Shown here one piece after another: positions 1 through 6,943 of a DNA stretch of 64,000 nucleotides. Each line of letters starts with the position of its first letter. Within the stretch, counting starts at the first letter, position 1. Source of the DNA: Rhodospirillales bacterium (GTDB taxonomy: Bacteria; Pseudomonadota; Alphaproteobacteria; SMXQ01). The notes beneath the pieces were generated by a model that searched no databases, was not told the origin of the DNA, and saw only the letters and a program-made list of their open reading frames with translations. The DNA is taken from contig JABIXC010000007.1 of the NCBI GenBank assembly GCA_018666775.1, forward strand, positions 378,015 to 442,014, written 5' to 3'. The position numbers and the translations under genes were made by a program.

Positions 1-707
1 TCGGAAACCACATTGGCCCCGCCTTCCTGATTGGAACTGATCACCATCAAATGGGTCTTTGCAAATTCGCGCCGCACCCGCCACCCGCCAACCTCTCCCA
101 GCCAATGATAACGGGGGTTTATATCCATTTCTGACCGTGCTTGTTTGGCAAATTCAGGGGTGTGGGCCTTTCCCAAATGAATAACCCGAATCCTGGATGC
201 CTCAGGCAATAATCTTGCGGCCCGTGCCGTCCGGAAGGGGTCTTTTTCATCGCGCAAATGGCCGATAACACAAATATCAAAATGGCGTTTGGCAGGCGTT
301 CTGGCACCAGACAATGGCAAGGCCGATTGGCGAACCACATGAAGTTTGTGGCGCAGCCCTTTAGGTAATGCGTTGCCAATAAGATCATGAAGACAGATCA
401 ACGCATCAGCCAGTTTCATGGACCGAAGCGTTGGTTCGGGGTGGGTTTTCAGGAACGTATTCACATCCGTTCCCCCAAGCCCCACCACCAATGGGCCGTG
501 GGCATAGCGTTCGCGGTAGCGCAAAATCGCATCGGCACTGCGCCAGGCATGGATGGCAATCATGACATCCGCTACTTCACCCCTGTAATCAACATCGATG
601 CGCACCTGATGGCCCAGTTCACGCAACATCCGCGCCCAACGAACGGCCGTGGTTCTGTTGCCATTTTTGGACTGTTTTTCAGCCGGCGTGACTATGCTAA
701 TCTTCAT
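1..707 (-). CDS. senB: Selenosugar synthase SenB (TIGR04348-type glycosyltransferase), 3' end outside the window
   Basis: The visible 235 residues begin MKISIVTPAEK and match the TIGR04348 glycosyltransferase family, known as SenB. SenB joins selenophosphate and a UDP-sugar to give a selenosugar, the selenium donor for selenoneine. Visible features are the Rossmann-like N-terminus, a conserved GLGGTDVN segment near residue 75, and the start of the second GT-B domain with VIGHLRDEKDPFR near residue 145. The C-terminus, including the rest of the nucleotide-sugar site, is cut off by the window edge. The ATG at 705-707 is chosen because it faces the senA start only 29 bases away, so the two genes share a very short divergent promoter region. 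Assignment rests on recognised family similarity and on pairing with senA; the reaction itself is known from the family, not shown here. Confidence 0.85.
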   Translation of the reverse strand, partial: MKISIVTPAEKQSKNGNRTTAVRWARMLRELGHQVRIDVDYRGEVADVMIAIHAWRSADAILRYRERYAHGPLVVGLGGTDVNTFLKTHPEPTLRSMKLADALICLHDLIGNALPKGLRHKLHVVRQSALPLSGARTPAKRHFDICVIGHLRDEKDPFRTARAARLLPEASRIRVIHLGKAHTPEFAKQARSEMDINPRYHWLGEVGGWRVRREFAKTHLMVISSNQEGGANVVS

Positions 708-736
708 GAACGTCCCTAACCAATGGTGGAATTTCC

Positions 737-2050
737 GTGACAACGCCTGTTAGTACCGCACATTTGATCGCGAACATGCAAGACGCCCGGAACCGGACCC
801 TTGAACTGGTCGCTGACCTTGATGACCAACAATTGATGGGGCCTAAATTACCCACGGTTAATCCTTTGCGTTGGGAAATTGGCCATGTTGCCTTTTTCTA
901 TGAATATTTCATCCTCAACCAGCTTTACGGGCAGGCGTCCATCTTAGGCGATCGTGCAACGAAGCTCTATGATTCCATTGCCATTGCCCATGAATTGCGA
1001 TGGGATTTGCCACTGCTGAGTCGGGAAGAAACGCTCAATTATTTGCAAACGGTCTTTGATCTGCTGGCAGACCGTCTGGATCAGGGCATGGCCAGCGAAC
1101 AAGACAGCTTCATCTATCAATTCGCCATCTTCCACGAAGACATGCACACAGAAGCTTTTCTCTGGGCACGCCAAACCCTCGGGCTTGCCACGCCTAATCT
1201 CGCCATTGCCGCTGATGTTTCAGACGAACGCGCAGTGGGGCCGCATTCTGGTTTTGCTAAAATTCCCGGAGGCACCTTCCCGCTGGGTGCATCTAAAGAC
1301 GCGCCCTTCTTGTTTGATAATGAAAAATGGGCGCATTCGGTAAAAATAGAGCCCTTTGAAATTGCCAAGGCGCCGGTGACAAATCAGGAATTTCAGGCCT
1401 TCGTCGATGATGGCGGATATGACCGGGAATCTTTTTGGGATAAAGATGGCTGGAAATGGCGCACAGATACCAAAGCCAAACACCCCGTCTATTGGGTGCC
1501 CGATGGGCATCATAAATGGCAGGTCCGGCGTTTCGATCAAACCTTTGCCCTGCCCCCCCATGAACCCGTGATTCACGTCAACTGGTTTGAGGCCAATGCC
1601 TATTGCCGTTGGGCCGGGGTACGGCTGCCCCGAGAATCCGAATGGGAAGCAGCCGCCCTTGGCGAAGCCGGGCCTGATGGCACCTTGGCCGCATCCAAAC
1701 GACGCTATCCCTGGGGGGCGCTCATCCCCGATCCTGCACTTGCCAATCTCGATGGACGGGCATTGGGGCCAATCGACGTGTCGGCACTGGGGGCTGGCGA
1801 CAGTGCGTTCGGGTGCCGCCAGATGCTCGGCAATGTTTGGGAATGGACGGATGATACGTTCAATGGCTTCCCGGATTTTGAAGCGGATGCCTACAAAGAA
1901 TATTCGGCCATGTTATTTGGCGACACCAAGGTGCTGCGCGGGGGTGCCTGGACCACCCGGGGCCGCATGATCCACGGCACGTATCGAAATTACTTTGAGC
2001 CTCACCGCCGCGATGTCTTTTGTGGCTTTAGAACCTGCAAAATAAAATGA
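737..2050 (+). CDS. senA: Selenoneine synthase SenA (EgtB-like nonheme iron enzyme)
   Basis: A 437-residue EgtB-like protein: an N-terminal DinB_2 domain (about residues 10-150) followed by a formylglycine-generating-enzyme type sulfatase domain (about 170-437, with GGTFPLG, VNWFEANAYCRWAG, LRGGAW and CGFR segments). The putative iron ligands His50 (EIGHVAFF) and His133/His137 (HEDMH) sit where EgtB has its three-His facial triad. SenA joins a selenosugar to hercynine to make selenoneine, whereas EgtB makes the sulfur analogue ergothioneine. SenA rather than EgtB is inferred from the divergent SenB neighbour and the selenium context. The start is GTG at 737; the nearby ATG at 724 is closed by a stop after five codons. 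The stop overlaps the next gene's start (ATGA), suggesting translational coupling. No hercynine synthase egtD is in the window. Confidence 0.85.
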   Translation: MTTPVSTAHLIANMQDARNRTLELVADLDDQQLMGPKLPTVNPLRWEIGHVAFFYEYFILNQLYGQASILGDRATKLYDSIAIAHELRWDLPLLSREETLNYLQTVFDLLADRLDQGMASEQDSFIYQFAIFHEDMHTEAFLWARQTLGLATPNLAIAADVSDERAVGPHSGFAKIPGGTFPLGASKDAPFLFDNEKWAHSVKIEPFEIAKAPVTNQEFQAFVDDGGYDRESFWDKDGWKWRTDTKAKHPVYWVPDGHHKWQVRRFDQTFALPPHEPVIHVNWFEANAYCRWAGVRLPRESEWEAAALGEAGPDGTLAASKRRYPWGALIPDPALANLDGRALGPIDVSALGAGDSAFGCRQMLGNVWEWTDDTFNGFPDFEADAYKEYSAMLFGDTKVLRGGAWTTRGRMIHGTYRNYFEPHRRDVFCGFRTCKIK

Positions 2051-3570
2051 CCGCCAGAAATCACCTGTTCGATCAAATCTCAGCTGCCATCACGGACCCC
2101 AAAAAAGGCTTTTTGGAAACCGTTGATGGAAAAACGCTTAGCTATGAAGGGCTGGTTGCCCTGACCGGCCAATACGCCAATGCGTTGTCTGATCTGGGCC
2201 TGAAACCCGGCGACCGGGTTTGCGTACAAGCGGAAAAAAGCATCGCTGTGATGGTGCTGTATCTGGCGACCGTGCGCGCGGGCGGCGTGTTCCTGCCGCT
2301 TAATCCCGGCTACAGCCGGGCTGAAATTTCCTATTTCTTGGGCGATGCCACGCCCTTGATCTTTATCTGTGACCCGAAAAATCAGGCCCCCTACGCCGAT
2401 TTGGCGGACGATTCCGGGGTGGTCCATCTGGAAACCCTTGATCAAACCGGTACGGGCACCTTGTCTGCGCGCGCCAATGCCGCCCCCCCTGAATTTAGCA
2501 ATGTTGCACGCGGAGCAGATGATCTGGCCGCCATTCTTTACACATCGGGCACCACGGGGCGGTCTAAGGGGGCCATGCTCAGCCATGAAAATCTGGCCTC
2601 CAATGCCCGTGCATTGGCGGATTTCTGGCGCTTTACGCCCGATGATGTTTTGTTGCACGCCCTGCCAATTTTCCACACCCACGGGCTTTTTGTTGGCACC
2701 AATGTAACCCTGTTTTCAGGCGCTTCCATGGTCTTCATGGAGGGCTTTGATGCGGGTGAGATCATCCGATTGATGCCAAAGGCAACCGTATTGATGGGCG
2801 TGCCCACATTTTACAGCAGGCTTTTGGCCCGCGATGATTTCACCGATGACCTTACCCGCACGATGCGCCTGTTTATTTCCGGCTCTGCACCTTTATCGGC
2901 TGAGTTGCACAAGGATTTTTCCGCGCGCACCTCTCATGCCATTTTGGAACGCTATGGCATGACAGAAACCAACATGAACACATCCAATCCCTATGATGGC
3001 GATCGCCGTCCCGGCACCGTGGGCCAACCGCTGCCGGGCGTGGAAGCGCGGATTGCCGATATGGAAAGCGGCCACGTATTGGGGCGCAATGAAATTGGCG
3101 TGATCGAAGTTCGGGGTCCCAACGTGTTTCAGGGCTATTGGCAAATGCCAGAAAAGACCGCCTCAGAATTTCGCGAAGATGGCTTTTTCATCACCGGCGA
3201 CATGGGCGTGATTGATGATGATGGCTATGTGTCCATCGTTGGCCGCGACAAAGACCTGATCATCACCGGGGGCTTGAATGTCTATCCAGCCGAAGTGGAA
3301 GCCGCCCTTGATGCCATCGACGGGGTGGCTGAAGGTGCCATTATCGGCGCACCCCATTCAGATTTTGGCGAAGGGGTCATTGCCGTGGTGGCCCCAAAAC
3401 CCGGGGCCAGCCTGACAGAATCCGGTATTATCCAGTCGCTTTCTGATTGCCTTGCAAAGTTTAAACAGCCCAAAAAGGTCTTCTTCGTTGATGCCCTTCA
3501 GCGCAACACCATGGGCAAAATCGAAAAAGCCAAACTCCGCGAAACCTATAAAGGCGCGTTTGAAGGCTAG
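2047..3570 (+). CDS. matB: Malonyl-CoA synthetase-like acyl-CoA ligase (ANL superfamily)
   Basis: A 507-residue adenylate-forming ligase. The P-loop motif ILYTSGTTGRSKGA lies near residues 161-174, the adenine-binding segment ERYGMTETNMNTSNPY near 303-318, the hinge motif GRDKDLIITGG near 400, and the C-terminal catalytic lysine in NTMGKIEKAKLR near 490. The MTETNMNTSNP segment and overall length resemble alphaproteobacterial MatB, which makes malonyl-CoA from malonate, CoA and ATP in the cytoplasm. The substrate remains inference, because methylmalonate and other short dicarboxylates are also used in this family. Its start overlaps the senA stop by four bases, so it is probably coupled to selenoneine synthesis at least in expression. 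It converges on the deiodinase-like gene with a few bases of overlap. Confidence 0.8.
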   Translation: MTARNHLFDQISAAITDPKKGFLETVDGKTLSYEGLVALTGQYANALSDLGLKPGDRVCVQAEKSIAVMVLYLATVRAGGVFLPLNPGYSRAEISYFLGDATPLIFICDPKNQAPYADLADDSGVVHLETLDQTGTGTLSARANAAPPEFSNVARGADDLAAILYTSGTTGRSKGAMLSHENLASNARALADFWRFTPDDVLLHALPIFHTHGLFVGTNVTLFSGASMVFMEGFDAGEIIRLMPKATVLMGVPTFYSRLLARDDFTDDLTRTMRLFISGSAPLSAELHKDFSARTSHAILERYGMTETNMNTSNPYDGDRRPGTVGQPLPGVEARIADMESGHVLGRNEIGVIEVRGPNVFQGYWQMPEKTASEFREDGFFITGDMGVIDDDGYVSIVGRDKDLIITGGLNVYPAEVEAALDAIDGVAEGAIIGAPHSDFGEGVIAVVAPKPGASLTESGIIQSLSDCLAKFKQPKKVFFVDALQRNTMGKIEKAKLRETYKGAFEG

Positions 3571-4241
3571 GCAATTTCTTTCTTGATGGCTTCTTCCCAC
3601 GCATCGAGATCATAGCCGCGCGGCCCAATGGCACCGTTGAAGGTGATGATGCCTTCAGGGTTCACCACAAAGAGCCGGATCGGGGCGGAACGGTATTTGT
3701 CGACGACATCGTTATCAATGCTGTCCAATAACATTGGGATTTTCAGGTCTAAGCTGGTTTGACAGACCCCCGCCACTTCGGCACGTTCATCATCGGATGT
3801 GGGGGCATTGTGAATGATCTCTTCATACAAATTCTGGGGCGTCTGCCAGCCGTTAGCTGGGTGCGCCTCCTGAATGTAGGTGAGGTAAAATGCCAGCTTG
3901 TCTTTATGGGCTTCATATATTTCGTTCAGGCGCACGGCCTGCATACGGAAGGGGGGTCAGGTGTATGACCCAAAGGCCAGTGCCACCGATCGACCTTGCA
4001 GGGATGAAAGGGTCAGGCTTTCACCGGTGCGTTTGCGACCCGGGCCCAGAATTTCGGCGGTAAAATCCGGGGCGACATCGCCCACTTCTGGCGCGCCTTT
4101 TTGATGTTCCCGGAAACCATTGATGTAGGCGTCGAATTCTTCTTCTGACCAGGGGGTGATTTCCAGCCAGATGGCGCGCTTTTCTTCCATAGAAAGAGAG
4201 CCGCCGGAAAAATTTTTGAAGTGTTCGTAACGGGGATCCAT
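3567..4241 (-). CDS. Iodothyronine deiodinase-like selenoprotein with in-frame UGA (Sec95)
   Basis: Reading through TGA at complement(3957..3959) joins two open segments into one 224-residue protein. Around the UGA it reads FGSYTUPPFR, matching the SCTUPPF active site of animal iodothyronine deiodinases, with the Thr before Sec and the double Pro after it. Downstream, IQEAHPANGW (residues 123-132) matches the deiodinase EAHxxDGW motif that carries catalytically important Glu and His. The C-terminal RLFVVNPEGIITFNG is the thioredoxin-fold strand pair. There is no membrane anchor at the N-terminus. The start MDPRYEHF at 4241 fits the family better than in-frame codons further upstream, which give a low-complexity basic extension. 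Bacterial DI-like selenoproteins are known from selenoproteome surveys, but their substrate is not. Iodothyronines are not implied here; thiol redox or reductive dehalogenation are possibilities. tRNA-Sec, selB and selA lie within 5 kb. Confidence 0.9.
3921..3950 (-). promoter_or_regulatory. Candidate bacterial SECIS hairpin of the deiodinase-like gene
   Basis: Six bases after the UGA the mRNA can form a hairpin: an outer UUC/GAA helix and a GU/AC pair, then a perfect CAGGC/GCCUG stem (complement 3941-3937 with 3931-3927) closing a CGUGC loop. A GU in the apical loop and a stem about 20 bases downstream of UGA are what SelB recognises in bacterial SECIS elements. Hand-folded only; the structure was not computed. 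Confidence 0.6.
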
Positions 4242-4278
4242 CAGGGCCCACCCTTTCTTCGTGCATTGATCTGTTAAA

Positions 4279-4307
4279 AATCTAAAGCCCAAGAGATGCA
4301 ATTTCAA
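4279..4307 (-). promoter_or_regulatory. Candidate sigma-70 type promoter of the deiodinase-like gene
   Basis: On the minus strand TTGAAA (complement 4302-4307) and TAGATT (complement 4279-4284) are separated by 17 bases, about 38 bases upstream of the deiodinase-like start at 4241. Spacing and sequence fit a housekeeping promoter; transcription start is not known. Confidence 0.5.
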
Positions 4308-4339
4308 GTGCCGTTCACGGTTTTTTGATGGGGTTGGCC

Positions 4340-4355
4340 TTGCGCCGTGGCGCAA
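4340..4355. promoter_or_regulatory. 16-bp palindrome between two divergent selenoprotein genes
   Basis: TTGCGCC-GT-GGCGCAA is a perfect 7-bp inverted repeat with a two-base centre, 41 bases before the peroxiredoxin-like start and roughly 30 bases upstream of the deiodinase-like promoter. It has no following T-run, so it looks more like an operator than a terminator. No regulator is identified. The rest of the 155-base divergent region (4242-4396) holds only the promoter candidate and AAAGGGA before the ATG at 4397. Confidence 0.45.
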
Positions 4356-4396
4356 AACCCTGAAAGATACCAACATTATTTCAAAGGGAAAAAAAT

Positions 4397-4873
4397 ATGG
4401 CCGATAAACTATACGAAGGGGACAGCTTTCCAAGCATTGCCCTGAACCTGATCGGCGGTGGCACCATGACCATTCCCGATGACATGGATTCCAAATATCT
4501 GATCGCCCTGTTCTATCGCGGCCACTGGTGACCCTATTGCCGCCGGCAGTTGGTCGGCTTCGAGAATGAAAAAGAAGCCTTGAAAAAGCTTGATGCGAAA
4601 GTCATTGCCATCAGCGCAGATGACGAAGCAAACGCGCAAGAAGTGGCAAAGGATGTTTCCTTTCCCGTCACCCACAGCGCCACAAAACAAGATGCCTACG
4701 CCATGGGAGGCTGGGCAGGCGTTCATCGCGGCACTGATATCGTCCAGCCATCAGAATTTGTCATCGGTCCTGATGGCAAGGTGATGACGTCGAGCTATTC
4801 TGCTGGCCCCATCGGGCGCATGGATGCCGCCGATGTGGTCAAATGGCTGACGCGCCGCGATTCACTGGGATAA
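4397..4873 (+). CDS. Peroxiredoxin-like selenoprotein with in-frame UGA (Sec45, UPYC motif)
   Basis: From the ATG at 4397, preceded by AAAGGGA, the frame is open to 4873 apart from one TGA at 4529-4531. Read as Sec, the 158-residue protein contains FYRGHWUPYCRRQL, where the AhpC/TSA peroxiredoxin-like family normally has RGHWCPYCRREL. Sec45 therefore replaces the peroxidatic Cys, and Cys48 gives a UxxC redox pair. Later segments (KVIAISADD, VIGPDGKV) are standard thioredoxin-fold strands. The expected role is reduction of peroxides or disulfides in the cytoplasm with a thiol donor; the substrate is inferred. The gene is divergent from the deiodinase-like selenoprotein gene, followed by a strong terminator, and faces tRNA-Sec. 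Sequence continues with good family similarity on both sides of the UGA, which argues against a pseudogene. Confidence 0.92.
4539..4558 (+). promoter_or_regulatory. Candidate bacterial SECIS hairpin of the peroxiredoxin-like gene
   Basis: Seven bases after the UGA, GCCGCC (4539-4544) can pair with GG(U)CGGC (4552-4558), with one bulged U, around a GGCAGUU loop. A short stem with a bulged U and a G-containing apical loop resembles the E. coli fdhF element. Alternative pairings (TGCC/GGCA) exist in the same bases, so the fold is tentative. Confidence 0.5.
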
Positions 4874-4889
4874 AATCAAAAAACAGACA

Positions 4890-4926
4890 AAAAAGGGGAA
4901 CGGCAATCTTGGCGTTCCCCTTTTTT
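4890..4926 (+). terminator. Rho-independent terminator after the peroxiredoxin-like selenoprotein gene
   Basis: GGGGAACG (4895-4902) pairs with CGTTCCCC (4913-4920), followed by six T and preceded by an A-run, so it could also stop minus-strand transcription leaving tRNA-Sec. It begins 17 bases after the stop codon. Confidence 0.85.
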
Positions 4927-4929
4927 ATG

Positions 4930-5024
4930 TGGCGGAAAGGCGTGGGAGTCGAACCCACCAAGGACGTCTAACGCCCCTCACTGGATTTGAAATCCAGGCG
5001 CACCACCGGATACGATGCCCTTCC
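4930..5024 (-). tRNA. selC: tRNA-Sec (anticodon UCA)
   Basis: On the minus strand the 95-base sequence has an 8-bp acceptor stem (GGAAGGGC/GCCTTTCC), an anticodon arm CTGGA-TTTCAAA-TCCAG with anticodon TCA, a long variable arm, a TTCGA T-loop and an encoded 3' CCA. The extended acceptor stem, long extra arm and UCA anticodon identify selenocysteine tRNA. It lies 8 bases after the selB stop and is probably co-transcribed with selA-selB, ending at the terminator centred near 4908. Confidence 0.97.
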
Positions 5025-5032
5025 AAAATATA

Positions 5033-6943
5033 TCACCGCTTGCCCCGCCAATTTACATCAACCGCAGGCTTTCGGATATCGCGTTCATTGCCGCGACGAA
5101 CGGTAAAGCCAATCCGGTCAAAATATTCTGCAACCTCGATGATGGCGTTGCGGCCAATGCCCGATTGATCGCGAAATGCCTTGATGGTCAGGCTGCCATC
5201 GGCCTTGGCGATGGCCTCGGCCATCGCGCCCAGCTTTTCCAACGTGCCACACTGCAAAAAGCACTTGGCCGACACTTGGACAACCTTGCCGATGCGCGAT
5301 GCACGGATCAAAAACTGTTCCACGGCCTTAATATCTGCACCAGCTTCATCTGCCATATCCCCCAATGAAGGCGGGCGGGGATCACAGGCTTCGAAAATCG
5401 GTTCCAGTTTTTTCCAAAGCGCTTCATCTTTTGGTGCCAATTGCGCCCGGTGTTCCACCAACCGCACCATCGCATCCTTGACCAGCACTGTGCCATTTTC
5501 GGACAATTCACCGATCATTTGAACAAACGCATCTTTGGGAAGTGCCCGCCCGACCAATTTGTGTAGCCCTGCACTTGCAATCCCTTGGGCATCCTTGTTA
5601 TCGGTATGAAACGCCTTAAGGGCCGCGTTTATTTTTGCTACCCAACCCTTCCAGTGTTCGCCAGAAAACCCATAATTTCCGCCCTTTTTTGGCACAATTT
5701 GGTCTATGAGTGCCGTTGCATCTTTTGGCACCAAGTTCCAGGTGCGCACAAACCTGCTGATGTCCACGCCGCCTGAATTTTCCTGCAACAAAGACAATAG
5801 CGCCTTTTCGACCGGCTCACATTCCATGCAACGCAGGATGCTTAACCGTTCCGGGCGCGCCCTGCCCCGGGCCGGGGCAAAGGGGTCAATCACTGTCCCA
5901 CCGGCCATCGTGCGCCAAGCCGATTGATCGCGCAGGATAAACCGATCACCCCGCAGGGCGCCGATGTCGCGCTCTGTAACAATCTGCACCAGACCGTGAT
6001 CGCCGGGCGCGATTGAGCCGCCTTCTAAAACGGCCACCCGGGCCGGGATGTCTGCGGCCCCCAAATGCAAATGAACCGGGGTCCAATGTTTGATGGGGGC
6101 ATCTTCGCCCGGCAACACCCGAAGGCGCGCATCGATGCGGTTTGTCGGCGCATGAACCGGGGCCGCCAAAATCCAATCGCCGCGATTGATGTCTCCCCGT
6201 TCCAACTGTTGGCCTGTGATGTTCAGGGCACAGCGCTGGCCAAGCTGGGCCGTTTCTGATTGCTGGTTCTGGGCATGGATGCCCCGCACCCTGACGGGAA
6301 TGCCAGATGGTGACACCATCAATGGATCGCCAATTTTTACGGCACCGGAAAAAACAGCCCCTGTCACCACCACGCCGGCCCCGGGCACGGTGAAACTGCG
6401 GTCCACGGCAAGGCGAAAATTCCCAAATTCAGCGCCCATTGGCCGCATTGCTGCCCGATCAAGCGCATCGCGTAAATCCGGCACGCCATCACCGGTGGGG
6501 GCAGAGACTGGATAAATTTCTGCCCCTTCAAAACCCGATCCTGCAAGCAACTGTTCTATTTCTGCCCTGACCTCTGCCACCCGAGCACCCGCTACCCGGT
6601 CGATTTTGGTGATCGCCACCACCATGGAGGCAACCCCAAGCAGGCCCAAAATGGAAAGATGTTCTTCCGTTTGGGGCATGGGGCCATCATCGGCGGCCAC
6701 CACCAACAGCGCGCAATCAATGCCGGTCACCCCTGCGATCATATTGCGAACGAATTTTTCGTGGCCCGGCACATCGACAAACCCCAACACCGAACCATCC
6801 CGTGCGGGCGTGTAGGCAAAGCCCAAATCAATGGTCATCCCACGCTTTTTTTCTTCTGGCAACCGATCGGCATCAACACCGGTCAGCGCCTTCACTAACA
6901 GCGTTTTGCCATGATCAATATGCCCGGCCGTGGCAATGATCAC
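5033..6943 (-). CDS. selB: Selenocysteine-specific elongation factor SelB
   Basis: A 636-residue translational GTPase with GHIDHGKT (P-loop, about residue 8), RGMTIDLGF (switch I), DVPGHEKF (switch II) and TKID (guanine specificity), then EF-Tu-like beta-barrel domains and winged-helix repeats in the C-terminal third that bind the SECIS. SelB delivers Sec-tRNA to UGA codons marked by SECIS. The GTG at 6943 is chosen because the protein then begins VIIATAGHIDHGKT as in E. coli and overlaps the selA stop by four bases (GTGA); a TTG five codons upstream is the alternative. Length is close to the E. coli protein. The stop is itself TGA, immediately upstream of tRNA-Sec. Confidence 0.97.
   Translation of the reverse strand: MIIATAGHIDHGKTLLVKALTGVDADRLPEEKKRGMTIDLGFAYTPARDGSVLGFVDVPGHEKFVRNMIAGVTGIDCALLVVAADDGPMPQTEEHLSILGLLGVASMVVAITKIDRVAGARVAEVRAEIEQLLAGSGFEGAEIYPVSAPTGDGVPDLRDALDRAAMRPMGAEFGNFRLAVDRSFTVPGAGVVVTGAVFSGAVKIGDPLMVSPSGIPVRVRGIHAQNQQSETAQLGQRCALNITGQQLERGDINRGDWILAAPVHAPTNRIDARLRVLPGEDAPIKHWTPVHLHLGAADIPARVAVLEGGSIAPGDHGLVQIVTERDIGALRGDRFILRDQSAWRTMAGGTVIDPFAPARGRARPERLSILRCMECEPVEKALLSLLQENSGGVDISRFVRTWNLVPKDATALIDQIVPKKGGNYGFSGEHWKGWVAKINAALKAFHTDNKDAQGIASAGLHKLVGRALPKDAFVQMIGELSENGTVLVKDAMVRLVEHRAQLAPKDEALWKKLEPIFEACDPRPPSLGDMADEAGADIKAVEQFLIRASRIGKVVQVSAKCFLQCGTLEKLGAMAEAIAKADGSLTIKAFRDQSGIGRNAIIEVAEYFDRIGFTVRRGNERDIRKPAVDVNWRGKR

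Noticed and set aside
5033-5035. TGA stop of selB as a possible Sec codon
   Set aside because: Reading through would run straight into tRNA-Sec, and SelB already has its full length.
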